A stretch of 64,000 bases of DNA from NCBI GenBank assembly GCA_930367215.1, contig OV884056.1, positions 252,057,127 to 252,121,126 of the forward strand, read 5' to 3'. The stretch comes from Pollenia angustigena (Eukaryota > Arthropoda > Insecta > Diptera > Polleniidae). A model generated the notes under the pieces. The model saw only the letters and a program-made list of their open reading frames with translations, had not been told where the DNA came from and did not search any database. Made by a program: the position numbers and the translations under genes. Below, piece by piece: positions 1 to 11,068 of this stretch (positions are counted from its first letter, which is position 1; the number at the start of each line of letters is the position of its first letter).

Positions 1-831
1 ACATATTTTTCCTCCTGTAGTGGTCTTGTGTATAAAAAGTTATAAAGAATCTTATCGTCGATTGAAAATTAATTGCCATACAGAATCAATAAAATGCATA
101 CAGATTTAATACACAACAACAACAAAAAAGAGACAAAAAGAAACATTTTAAAAATATTTTACAGTGTAATACATTTGAAAGAAAATATCGACTGACTATT
201 CAGATGATGCAGAGTTGAAACCGGTAATTTGAATGTTTCCTGCTTTAAAGTATGGAAATGAATATAATAAAAAACAACTCAGTGTTTACGGAGCACTTGT
301 AATTCATGAGTAGAAACAATTACGCTGCTGCCTCCCCCTACATATTCAATAATGCATGACTATACAAAAAACATGCTCCAAGATAGAATTTGGAGGCATT
401 AGATTCTCCAGGTAATTATGCCTTGTAACATTAACAAATAATTTCTTTCTGAATAGCTTAAAATCATTCTGTCACCTGTAGCGAAACGCAACGAAATTGT
501 GTATAAAATTTAAAAAAAAAATTGATACATAATCCGGTTTTTTGTCACAAACTAGAAGCTTCTTAAGGAAAATGATCTTACGGAGTACAGGATTCAAGGT
601 AAGATCCTTATGAAAATCGTTCCATATATTAAGCTTATAAAAACAAAAATTTTCCTTAAATAGGAGAGTTAAGATTTTTGTTAAAGTTTAAATCCGGATC
701 TCAAATTTATAAAATTTCAAGTCATTTTCGCTCCACCTCCTACAAAAGATATTACGCTTGATATCGACATAATATGGAGCTCAATGTCGATGTAATTTTA
801 CAAAAGTGTGATTTATTAAAATTTAATTTAT

Positions 832-1230
832 TTGATACTAGCTTTTACCCGTGACTTTGTTCATGTGAAAATTAGAGGAAGATTCAAAGAAAAGGGTTTA
901 TCCTAAAAAAATAAGAGTAATTGTATGAAGTTTTCTACATCTGTACTTATTTTATGTTAAAATATTTCTAAAAACAAAATTTTAGGAATTATTATTTGTC
1001 GCAACAGATACATTAAATTTTGAGCATTGGGTACTCTTGGGCAACCGGCATTCAACTGTCCATATAAAAAGCAAGGGGCCTCTAAATATGTATATTCCGG
1101 CTACTGGGCCATATGCAATCTGCTTACCAAATTTATCAAAAAGAGAAAGGGTATCAAAAGTACCAATTTTTTCATTTTTACATCATTTTTTTATCTAAAT
1201 CATTTTCTCTAAATCTCATATTTAACAAAA
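832..1230. repeat. Degenerate dispersed repeat fragment
   Basis: AT-rich stretch opening with a 'tactagcttttacccgtgac' motif and containing 'aaagtaccaatttt...' runs like those at 4820-5260. It resembles widely scattered non-autonomous insect repeats, but no ends or duplication could be set. No ORF in it looks like protein. Confidence 0.3.
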
Positions 1231-1380
1231 AGCACCAAAAAAAGAGGAAACTGCAGCATAGATGCGAGTTTTTTCTTTAGAACTATTTTTTCTTACACCC
1301 GTCTGTTCAGCTTCAATATTTGCGTTTGTGTGCGTTTGATAAAAAAAAAAAAATCAAACACTTATCATTTATTTCTACCA

Positions 1381-1769
1381 TATCTACCCGCTATCTCTTT
1401 TCTTTAAGGGGGCTCCCATATAAAATTGCCAATCCACACTAGAAATATATTGAAGAAAAATGCCCATAACTGCCAAGGAATCGCCCCTAGGGACATAACA
1501 TGTATAGCGGACCCTCATTAGTTATTTATGCCTAACATTTTCTTAAAACATACTGCCATACATATATCTCCACCCCTTAGGGGGGCTCCTATACAAATAT
1601 GGCAGCTTAATGAAAATCTTAAATTTGGCCCCTGCAGCGCCTATCGCCTAGATGAGTTGAATGTATGACTGATCCCACTTTGCTTTTTATCGCCATCATT
1701 TGTTTTTAACATACCTTCCCGCTATCACTTTTCATTAAGGGAGCTGCCATACAGAATTTTCAATACAGA
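1381..1769. repeat. Degenerate local repeat, units near 1381, 1700 and 3060
   Basis: A block with a 'ccgctatc' stretch, then '(a)agggggctcccatac', then 'atattgaagaaaaatgccca' appears around 1385-1470, is partly repeated at 1700-1769, and resumes after the insertion at 2969-3110. Its continuation on both sides of 1770-2968 marks that segment as an insertion. No coding content. Confidence 0.5.
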
Positions 1770-2968
1770 CTACACGCAGAGAAAAAATATGGTTGGGCAT
1801 GGTTATGGCAACAACACCATGTTTAATGTAACAATATATTGTTGTCGTACACAAATAATTGTTATTTTTATTTAATATCAACAATATTATAGTTACTGTA
1901 AACATATCAATGTTTATCGCAATTATGAATTTGAGTATTGTTGACCGAAAAATAATTATTTTTCTAACAACTTAATTATGATAACTTTCTAAACATATTA
2001 TATTTCTCATAACCATATCATGATATTAAATAGCCATAACATGATAACTTTCTATACATTTATCATATTATGTTAAAGATGCAAAGCGCCATTTGTAAAA
2101 TAATTTTGAAGAAGTTGTGTCGTTTTTTTTATTTGTGAGCGGTTAAACAATTAAAAGATAAAATTCCCTAAAAAAAATAAGTGTAAAGTAATTTAAAAAA
2201 TAAAATATTAGCGGAGTTCATTCAAGTATTAGTGATGTAATAGTGCAAATACAAAATATCATAATTTTTTTTTAAATCCAACACACAGAGATTTCGTTAT
2301 ATTTTATAAAAGTGCTACGATATTTCTGTGGTTTTCATGGGCAACCGCGTATGTCGTAAAACAAATTGTTCAGGAAAGCCGAAAAACCATTCTAGATCAA
2401 ACTATGGGCTAGGTACTGCACATTTTAAACTTTGTCATTACGTAAAAAAAATCGGAATTGATCCATCTTTTTTCAACAAAATGTAAAGAGTGTTCAAAAT
2501 TAGGCAATATGGTATCAACATTTTAAAATCAAAAAAATGGAAACACGCGGTTGCCCATGAAAACCACAGATTTTTCATTTGCTCTTTTGCAAGCCTTATA
2601 TTGAATTCCGCTATTTGATTAACATTAAGAAAAATTGTAAAAAGCCACAAAATAAAAAATCGATTCAAAAATATTTAAATTTATTTTGTATTTTTATGAC
2701 AGCTATGAAAGGTGCTGTATCATATTATGATTGCTTCTAAATTTATTATGATTAACATGCCAATAATTTGATTACTTCTTAACTTAGTATGATTAACAGA
2801 ATAATAATATGATTAAGGGCAAAATATTATGATGCAAAAGTACGAGTATATTAAGTCATAATATGATTCAATAATAATCTTAATATAATGACTATAATCA
2901 TAATTCTTATCATAATATGGTGCTCTTAGAATATGTTTACCACAACCATGTTTTTTCTTTGCGTGTAG
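1770..2968. mobile_element. AT-rich non-autonomous element with TIRs
   Basis: The ends are inverted: CTACACGCAGAGAAAAAA at 1770 and its near complement ending at 2968. Subterminal zones (1970-2090 and 2715-2935) are packed with variants of CATAATATGAT, a clustering typical of transposase-binding zones in MITEs. The same surrounding repeat lies on both sides. No transposase ORF is present and no clean target duplication was resolved, so the superfamily is open. Confidence 0.6.
2326..2569. mobile_element. 244-bp MITE with 24-bp perfect TIRs
   Basis: CTGTGGTTTTCATGGGCAAC at 2326 continues for a few more bases and is repeated exactly inverted up to 2569. It lies inside the 1770-2968 element. The bases next to both ends (ATTT) could be a short target duplication. 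No ORF. Confidence 0.65.
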
Positions 2969-3399
2969 GAATACATATATTGAAGAAAAAGTCCCATAAA
3001 TGCCAAGGAGAATTAAATGTAGGACCGACCTCCATTAGTTTTTTGTTTTTAACGTTTTCAACTAACATACTTGCCCTTTTTCACCACTTTTTAGGGAGGC
3101 ATACAAATATTGCGATTTATGAAATTCTTGAATTTAATGGACATTTTTCGTCTTTTGTAAATAAAATCAAAAGTTGTGAACAGATTTTAATCACTTATGG
3201 CTTTTTTTTTTTTGCAAATTCGTTTTTTATATGTCTAAAAAAAATTTTAAGCACAGCTGCGTCTTTATATTTTTTATGATTTTTTGCTAAAAGAATTATA
3301 TTTCTAAAATGAATGCGGATATAAGAATTAAGCTTTTTTTAAGGTTTTTTTATTGCGGAATTTCGGTTTTTTTTAGTTTATTCAATAAACTAAACCATT

Positions 3400-3550
3400 A
3401 TGTTGTATTATGTTGTGCAACCTCCTCCATTTTCGATAAAACAGTATATCTGGAAAACAAAAGCTAACCTAAAAAAACGGTTACCACCACTGGATTCAGC
3501 GTACCCGAATTAGGCTAAAACACCAGGTTCCCGGCTGGTCTGTTTTTTGT
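3400..3550 (+). repeat. Dispersed repeat R5, copy 1
   Basis: Shares long stretches such as 'accactggattcagcgt' and 'aacctcct(c/a)cattttcga' with the inverted copy at 61285-61450. Only these two copies occur in the window. No ORF. Confidence 0.6.
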
Positions 3551-3761
3551 TTTTAAATTTATAATTAAAATGTTTTTCAACAAAATTAAAGAAACGCGAT
3601 TCATAGACAATGCGTTTCTTTAATAAATTTAAATTTTTTTTTTTTTTAATTCGCTGAATCGCTATTTTTCAGTTTATTTTGTTTAATGAGAGATTCAGGA
3701 AAAACTTGTTAAGAACTATTATACAAAATTAATATTTTTTAAGTTATGAAACATAAAAGTA

Positions 3762-4685
3762 TCGGGTGATTTTTTAGCTATTATCTTTTTGGCAACACTG
3801 GTTAAAACAGCTGACGCACGTTTCGTGTTTTGTTTCACTGTCAAACATCTTCAGTTTGGTCTATAATTTAACCATGAATCGTCTTAGAAACGAACAACGC
3901 TTGCAAATTATTGAATTTTATTATCAAAATGCGTGCTCTGTTAAGAAAGTTCATCGCGTGCTTCTTCTATTTTATGGTCAGTTTAATCGACCCACTGAAG
4001 CGGCTATTCGGTAAGTTAATAAGCAGAATTGTCGATTTTGGAGTGATGATCAGCCAGAAGCATTGCAAGAGCTACCAATGCATCCAGAAAAAGTCACAGT
4101 TTGGTGCGGTTTATGGGCTGGTGGCATCATTGGACCGTACTTCTTCAAAGATGTTGCGAATCGTAACGTAACTGTGAATGGTGAGCGCTACCGTGAGATG
4201 ATATCCAACTTTTTCTTACCCAAAATGCAAGAGCTTGACTTGGATGACATGTGGTTTCAACAAGACGGTGCCACATGCCACACAGCACGCTTAACAATGG
4301 ACTTATTATGAGGCGAGTTAGGTGAACATTTTATTTCACGTTCGGGACCGGTCGATTGGCCGCCTAGATCGTGCGATTTAATGCCTTTAGACTATTTTTT
4401 GTGATGTTAAAGTTCATGTCTACACACACATGACCGCTTCAATTGAAGCATTGGAAGACAACATTGAAGCATTTATTCATGAGATACCGGCCGAAATGTT
4501 GGAAAGAGTATGTTGGAAAGCGGATGGACCATTTGAGGCGCAGTCACGGTCAACATTTGCATGAAATAATCTTCAAACATTAAATTATATGGACGGTACT
4601 ATCGATTTAAATAAAGATTTCATGCATTTTTCTGAATTTTATGTGTTTTTTTAAACTTTCCTATAGCTCTTTAAAAATCACCCAT
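3762..4685 (+). mobile_element. Internally deleted rosa-type mariner (subfamily B)
   Basis: Ends TCGGGTGATTTTTTAGC and the inverse of ATGGGTGATTTTTAAAGAGC, each next to TA, the target dinucleotide of the Tc1/mariner superfamily. At 924 bp it is shorter than the ~1.3 kb complete relatives at 25.5 and 33.3 kb because the middle of the transposase is missing. Non-autonomous. Confidence 0.85.
3874..4583 (+). pseudogene. rosa-type (D41D) mariner transposase, broken
   Basis: The N-terminal helix-turn-helix part (MNRLRNEQRLQIIEFYYQN) runs to about 4010, then jumps to VNKQNCRFWSD, so roughly 110-150 codons are lost, including the first catalytic Asp in the FSDEAHF region. The second Asp survives in WFQQDGATCHT and the third in SCDLMPLDYF. 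An in-frame TGA at 4309-4311 and later frame damage complete the inactivation. The family cuts and pastes DNA in the nucleus; this copy cannot make active protein. Confidence 0.85.
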
Positions 4686-4744
4686 TATAATTTTTCTCAA
4701 ACTTTGGTGGGCGATCGTCCTAAAATTTTTTTGCTTTGTTTTTT

Positions 4745-5722
4745 TTTAATACCCACCAAATTGTCGGGTGAGACCTAAAGAAATCCAATTTTTGATTTTA
4801 ACGGTCCCCCCAATCTCTAAACCAAATTTTTGGAAAAGAGAAAAAGTACCATTTAATCCCATTTTACCCCCTTTAAAGTATAATTTTATCCCTTAAAAAG
4901 TACCCTATATTTTAATCTTTACCATAAGAAATTTTTCAAAAAGAGAAAAAGTACGAAAAGTACCAAATTTTCGTTTTTACATCGTAAAATGTAGCCTATA
5001 TATTAAGCTGGGCCATTTGCTATCTCTATACCAAATTTTTCGAAAAGAGAAAAAGTATCATTTAATCCCATTTTACCCCTTTAGAAGTATAATTTTTAAT
5101 TCTTAAAAAGTACCCAACATTTTAATCTGGACCATAAGCAATCTGCATAACAAATTTTTCAAAAAGAAAAAAAGGAACAAAGTACCAACTTTCTAAAAAA
5201 GTACACCGTATTTGAATCTGGGTTATATGCTATCCGTTTACCAAATTTCATTCAAATCCATTAAGCGGTTTTCACTTGAATAAGCCACAAACTAACGAAC
5301 ATCTAAACATACAGGCTTGTACATTTATAATGTTTGAAGGATGATTACACATACTACTATTACATAAAATCTTTGGATGAAGTTTCCTGATGACCTGGCC
5401 TAAGCAAACAGTGAAATGCGCATAGGAATAGCTTATCCCATCAACAATAAATTTAAGTTTATCAATAGTATGAAATGGGAATTTAGCAAATTGAAACGGA
5501 ACCTTGTTAAATCGTTCTTAAATTAATATAAAATATATAAGCCTTTTTTCGAGCGAAATTTTTATCAGGACCTTAGAAAAAAAAAACTGAAATCGCATTT
5601 GAATTAAGAGTTTTTAAATCTTTTTAATTCATTTATTTTTATTTAAAGTCTAAGAATTTTGATTTCTTAAAGAGATTTAGAAAGATTCGGCACAACCGAA
5701 TAAAGCATTCTTGCATATTTTT
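4745..5722 (+). repeat. Degenerate compound repeat ending in a mini-me-like terminus
   Basis: Starts near 'aatacccaccaaattgtcgg', contains imperfect tandem units based on 'ccaaatttttcgaaaagaga' and 'aaaagtacc' around 4820, 4930, 5030 and 5150, and closes with 'agattcggcacaaccgaat' at 5673, the terminal motif of the mini-me-like copies at 53.3 and 59.8 kb. Repeat R2 lies inside at 5380-5520. The start is uncertain. Confidence 0.45.
5380..5520 (+). repeat. Dispersed repeat R2
   Basis: Carries 'agtgaaatgcgcatag' and 'agcttatcccatcaa', also found at 40505-40600 and 42290-42400 (same strand) and at 39530-39790 and 51000-51250 (opposite strand). Non-coding; family unknown. Confidence 0.6.
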
Positions 5723-5742
5723 GTTAAAGATCTACACAATTA

Positions 5743-6929
5743 ATTAGTATTGTGGTTATTTTGTTGAACGATTTATGGTTTTTAATCCAAATTTTTAATA
5801 TTTTTAATTAGGCTTAAGTTCATGAAATTTAATTTTTATTAAATTATTTTTATGAAGAAAGGAATTTTACAACATGAAAATCAATCAAAATTGTTATTGA
5901 TAATCTTTCATTCTTGACGTGGCTCGGGCTCGAACCCTGGCCGGCAGGTTACCATGACATGTTTCGATCGCAACCACTCGATCTTCTCAGATGGATTTGC
6001 CGTCTTACACTCGCAGCCATCGACGACTGCTGACGTCACTAGTCAAACATCAATCTTTAAACCAAATTGTATTTTAACATTTGGTAGATCGAAATTTGCT
6101 TTCCTGAATGATTATCCATTTTAATTGATTTTACATGTTTTTTCCTTTACTTCTGTTTTTTCGTACTTTCGTCAAGAATTTTTCTTGAAGTCCAAGTACA
6201 TTTTTTTTGTTTTTTACTTTGTCTTTCTCTTTTCTGTTGACCTTTTTTCAGCACAACTTGAAGGACAAATGTACACATAGAGCTCGTGCCTTAGCTTTAA
6301 CAATAATTAGTATTGTGGTTATTTTGTTGAACTATTTATGGTTTTTAATCCAAATTTTTAATATTTTTAATTAGGCTTAAGTTCATGAAATTTAATTTTT
6401 ATTAAATTATTTTTATGAAGAAAGGAATTTTACACATGAAAATCAATCAAAATTGTTATTGATAATCTTTCATTCTTGACGTGGCTCGGGCTCGAACCCT
6501 GGCCGGCAGGTTTCCATGACATGTTTCGATCGCAACCACCCGATCTCCTCAGACGAAAAAACAGAAGTAAAGGAAAAAACATGTAAAATCAATTAAAATG
6601 GATAATCATTCAGGAAAGCAAATTTCGATCTACCAAATGTTAGAATACAATTTGGTTTAAGGATTGATGTTTGACTATTGACGTCAGCAGTCGTCGATGG
6701 CTGCGAGTGTAAGACGGCAAATCCATCTGAGGAGATTGAGTGGTTGCAATCGAAACATGTTATGGTAACCTGCCGGCCGGGGTTCGAGCCCCAGCCACGT
6801 CAAGAATGAAAGATTATCAATAACAATTTTAATTAATTTTCATGTTGTAAAATTCCTTTCTTCATAAAAATAATTTAATAAAAATTAAATTTCATGAACT
6901 TAAGCCTAATTAAAAATATTAAAAATTTG
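5743..6929. mobile_element. Snap-back tRNA-like retroposon, copy 1
   Basis: A ~560-bp unit (attagtattgtggttatt at 5743 to ctttaacaat near 6303) restarts head-to-tail (6304-6555) and is then followed by the unit in inverse orientation to 6929. Each arm holds a B-box-like GGTTCGAGCCC (plus strand 6781; complement near 5930) preceded by an A-box-like 'gagattgagtggttgc'. Flanks are a perfect 14-bp duplication, gatctacacaatta (5729-5742 and 6930-6943). The right end stops within an A-rich stretch, TTAAAAATATTAAAAA. Duplication length and A-rich end fit LINE-assisted insertion rather than a DNA transposon. Other copies: 36860-38221 and 56026-56936. Confidence 0.75.
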
Positions 6930-6943
6930 GATCTACACAATTA

Positions 6944-8158
6944 TTTTGTTCTTTTTCAAAAACAGGACTAAATCTATTAGATAAGATATTTATTTGACCA
7001 AATAAATAGTTTTTGTGATTGAACATGGTCTCAATATCACAAAATAAAACTTATTATACTGATAGGCATAGCAAAAAACTATTTTAATTATTCGTTTTTA
7101 AGATTTGATATCATCATCAAAATAAATATATGTTTTATATTTTAGTTTTCCTGTTGGTTACGTTTTTTTTTCGTCAAATCTTTGCCAAGTGCGACCGACC
7201 GTAGCACTCGTTTAATGTATACTAAATAGTTTTTATAAATGGCAAATATAAAGAGATTAAGATGATCGCCTTTTTAGTCATGACTATTAAAAATCAAAAA
7301 TATCTAATCTTACTTTTGACACGTAAATATGTTAAATAAAAGCATCTGAAAAAAAATGTTAAAATATTTTGATCTCTTATTTGACCCACTAATTCAATAA
7401 AATCTAATTCAATTTTATGAAAATAAAAATTTTTAATACAAAAAAAAAAAAAAAAAAATAAAAAATAAATGAAAGCAAAAAGTTCAAATAAAGTTATAAA
7501 ATCCATGCTGTGAACATAATGAAAAATAATAATAAAAAAAAAAAAAAATAGACCATACTGTCAGTCAGTTGAACTGTAATCTTTATTACTTTTATGCATT
7601 TGCTGTGGCAAATTTTTATAATCCGCCCTTGATTATTAATGAGTATTTTTTGCTTTTTTTGTATTTTTTTATCGCTTTCTTTTTGAACGAAATGAGAACA
7701 CGCAGAGTAATAAAAAAACTCTTTGCACTGTTTTTTCTTAAATCGTTCCAGTTTAAACTAACTGACGAATATTTTATACACACATATGTATATTAGGGCT
7801 ATAACTTTTTCACACTTTTTGCGAATATCTAAAACGGCATATTATAGTCGTGTAGAACATTAAAAGTTATTAATAAAAAATATGATAATTTTTTCGGATT
7901 GTTAAAAAAGTTCACGCAGGGATCGGGTTGAAGTTTGAAAACAACCATTTTTATCTCACGGAAATTTTAAAAAATATACACCTGATATTTGTATATATTT
8001 CTGCATGTATCACTTTAATGCTATTTTGGAATTTATCCACTGCTTAAGACTTAAAAATTTGCCTGCGGTTAACAATTCAATAACAGTTTAACATTTCTTG
8101 GAAGGTTTTAGAAATTTGCTTCCCTGCGTGAGGTTTTTTTCGCAAAACGACGGGAGAC
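6944..8158. other. No recognised gene
   Basis: AT-rich DNA with homopolymer runs (poly-A at 7440-7460 and 7530-7550). The short ORFs here are low-complexity Phe/Leu/Lys strings with no family resemblance. No RNA gene or element ends seen. Confidence 0.5.
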
Positions 8159-9129
8159 TAGGGATGGGCAAATTGAAAAATATCGATATATCGAACTAGG
8201 AATGGGCAAAAAATATCGATATATCAAAATATCGAAATCTTTTAAAAAAAATAATCGATATACAGTGCCAGCTCGCTAGTCCGAATTATCCAGTAATCCG
8301 AATTGAATTTATGACGTATTACATACATCCTTATCTGTTACACCTGATCTTGTACCCGATTTTCAAAATAAGCTCTATAATGTTATAGAGACTGAAAATC
8401 TGATTTAGGGCCAAATTTACAGTACTGATGAATCTGGACTTTTTTGATAAATGTTTCCAGACAAAACTTGTGTGCATTGCAAAGGAAATTCTGCTGCGGC
8501 TACCAAAATGAGCAAAGTGAGAATCACCTTCTTGTGCAGTGCTTATAAATCTAGAACTCTCAAGCTTAACATTGCTGTAGTTGGGAAGTGAAAAAACACA
8601 AATAGTTTTATCGAATGGTTTTTTAAATCGTAAAAGACTATCAAATTGAAAATAATTTTCCCAAAAAAGATTTATTGTTATTGGATAATGCAAAATGTCA
8701 TTGAGGGCCGCTGGTATCTGATTGTGGGCAATATAAAACTTTTCCTTTACCCTCAAATTGTAGTGTAAGCTGTTTTACAAAAAATATCTCTTATGTGAAT
8801 TGGTAAACTCTGTAGCGGACAATTAAGAAATTTTTGAAACAATTCAATTTAAAGGACGCTTGTGAGTTGCTTAAACGATATTATGTTAGGGTGCCCAATT
8901 CTTCTATAGTGTCTTGTTGGAAGCATATTCATTCTCACAGGTAGGCTTCAGATGATATCGTCCCACTGTCATTATTAAAACAAGAATTGCCTGCGAATGT
9001 TTGTGTTGAAGAAACAGAAGAATTTCGCACAATAACCAACTTATTTCACCGCAATAATGACGTGCGAATTTCTGAAGATGAAACTCTTAGCTGTATTATT
9101 AACTCTGACAATACTTTGTGTAGTAGTTC

Positions 9130-10241
9130 TAGGGTATTCATTCGGTTAACCGTCAACCGGATTTGGATTAAAAACCATAAATAGTTCAACAAAATAACCA
9201 CAATACTAATTAATTTTTAAAAACTCTAATGGCATAATGGAGTATTTTATATGTTTAGAGAAATTCCGAAAAAGTACTGAGAAATTAGATATCCATCTAC
9301 GATAAGTGAAAGAATTTTTTTCCAAGTCAACTTTTGTCAAAACTTAAGAAAAGAATCGCTTTAATCCTAAACATATAAACCAAATTGCTTTTCTAAAAGA
9401 TTTTTTTATAAGATGTCCTTTAACTATTGAAACTATTAATAACTAATAAAATTATCTCAGTTTATTTTTGAATAAATATGTAAATATTTTGTGGATTCAC
9501 AAGGTAGTCATAAAGTCTTATGTCTTAAAATTATTACAGGAAATATATATCGTCGGCTTAATATGCAAACCGGCTAAATCCTTTTTCATGTAAATTGAGA
9601 TTTTGATGCCGTGTGGTAGAGAAAGATACGCCTCGTCGACCAGCATGTAGTTTCTCTTCTATTTAAGTCTTGGAGTGTGTAAAACTGACTGTAATTTTAC
9701 TTTTCTATCAAACTTCCAATAGGAAAAATAAAAAGTTTTTTGTCTCTCCTGTAAAATGTGCTGAAAGTGAGTTAGTAGGTTTGCATATTAAGACAACGAT
9801 ATGACTGTTGTAAGCTACCGCTTATAATTTAGATTTCTACTATACAGTTATAACGAAACAATGAGCACAGCATTACAATTTTTATTTTGTTTGAAACACA
9901 ACAATATTTATTTTAAACAATTTTAAATATTATTTAGGATATAATGACGATGTGACTTGATACCACATCTTGTGCATTAATTGCAAAATGCATATTACAT
10001 ATTAATGAATTGTTTTTTTTTTGTTTGCTCGTTTTAGTTCAAGATTTGTTGTGTATGGTATGTTATTGTTTTTCTTTTACTTATAAACTCCAAAAAATAA
10101 GCAATTAATGCATTTTTATAGATTGAAATTACTTAATTTATAAAACACTTTATTAATCGGTTAGCCGATCAAAAACAAAATTAACCGATTACTAACCGAT
10201 TAAACCAAAACCTCGGTTAATTAATTAAACTGAATACCCTA
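9130..10241. mobile_element. hAT-type element 'Z' inside the Tigger remnant
   Basis: TIR TAGGGTATTCA at 9130 and its exact inverse ending at 10241, with inner 'cggttaac(cg)' repeats at both ends. The duplication AGTAGTTC is perfect (9122-9129 and 10242-10249). 1112 bp, with no transposase. A rearranged relative lies at 40200-40494. Confidence 0.85.
9160..9215 (-). repeat. Terminal fragment of the snap-back element within Z
   Basis: About 54 bp from 'atttggattaaaaaccataa' to 'ccacaatactaatta', nearly identical to the inverse of the snap-back terminus at 5743-5797. It is the innermost layer of the nest. Confidence 0.75.
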
Positions 10242-10468
10242 AGTAGTTCATAGACAGACACAGAAAATGTGGCATCAGAGCCTGTAATTATGAAACACGT
10301 TAAAAATCGTGAAGCTGTGCAGGCCCTTAATTCTTCAATAGATTGACCAAAGGAACGATGTATGCAAACAGATTACATATTGAATCTTAATGAATTGCGG
10401 AACAAGGCTTTGGAAGCATGTGCACGGAAAGATAACGCATGTTAAAAAAAATAATCAGCCTTATTCCG

Positions 10469-10556
10469 GTTGTCGTAATCGATCAAGCCGTTTTTTGGAA
10501 CACACAACCAGTGTTCTGTAATCTCTTTAAAAAAACGACTTGATCGATTACGACAA
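10469..10556. repeat. Short foldback hairpin
   Basis: 'gtcgtaatcgatcaag' (10471) is repeated inverted as 'cttgatcgattacgac' (near 10538), with ~26-bp arms and a short loop. It lies in the 3' part of the Tigger remnant. It could be a small MITE or an RNA hairpin. Confidence 0.5.
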
Positions 10557-10899
10557 AGACAATCCTTGCTTATGTTTTATTTGCGGATATAGTGAATTAT
10601 AATACATGATAACAGCACATTCAGTAATCCGAATTTCTCATTAATCCGAATCAGGGGCTGCAATCATTAATTCGGATTAGCAAGTTGGCACTGTATATCG
10701 CCGATATTTAAAATACCGATATATCGATGTATCGATATTAAAATACGACTATCGAATTCGATATTTTTTGAAGTCAATTTTCATTAAAAACTCAAAATTT
10801 TAGCCGTTTTTCAAACAATATGTATTTAAAAATTGGCATCACTGCCATGCATCATTTTTTTTTTTTAACTATCTATAATATGAATCTCTATAACTCCCC

Positions 10900-11068
10900 G
10901 TCTACAACTGACATGATTTGCTGTTATAACATGGTTATAAAAGCGTTGTTAAAACATTTGCATTAACAACCGTGTTATAACATGAGAAAACCTCTAACAT
11001 GATGAGTCTATACTTAACACTTACATCATATTAGTGTTAATGTTAAGCATTTCATGTCAGTTGTAGAC
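10900..11068. mobile_element. 169-bp MITE inserted in Y
   Basis: Perfect 16-bp TIRs GTCTACAACTGACATG and its inverse. The paralogous stretch of X (near 11575-11600, inverse strand) lacks it and so acts as an empty site. Inside are 'gttataacatg' repeats. No clear duplication; superfamily unknown. Confidence 0.7.

Larger units (their letters stand above)
8375..10443 (+). pseudogene. Tigger/pogo-type DDE transposase, decayed
   Basis: Plus-strand translation from about 8410 gives IYSTDESGLF, then MFPDKT, then KMSKVRITFLCSAYKS and LKLNIAVVGK, matching the start of the DDE_1 (Tigger/jerky) catalytic domain; the first catalytic Asp is in TDESGLF. Several stops and frame changes follow. The C-terminal part continues as LPANVCVEETEEFRTITNLF (from 8985) up to the insertion at 9130 and resumes at 10250 with VASEPVIMKHVKNREAVQAL and ends at a stop near 10442. 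Not functional. The minus-strand ORF over 8331-8756 is a shadow. Confidence 0.75.
8263..10693 (+). mobile_element. pogo/Tigger-like element inserted in Y
   Basis: TIRs CAGTGCCAGCTCGCTAGTCC (8263) and the inverse of CAGTGCCAACTTGCTAATCC (ending 10693), each next to TA (8261-8262 and 10694-10695). CAGTG ends with inner '(a)atccgaatt' repeats fit the pogo/Tigger branch of Tc1/mariner. It holds a decayed DDE transposase on the plus strand and is itself split by a hAT element at 9130. Confidence 0.85.

Noticed and set aside
8331..8756. 141-codon minus-strand ORF
   Set aside because: It lies antisense to the Tigger transposase remnant, which gives clear family motifs on the plus strand.
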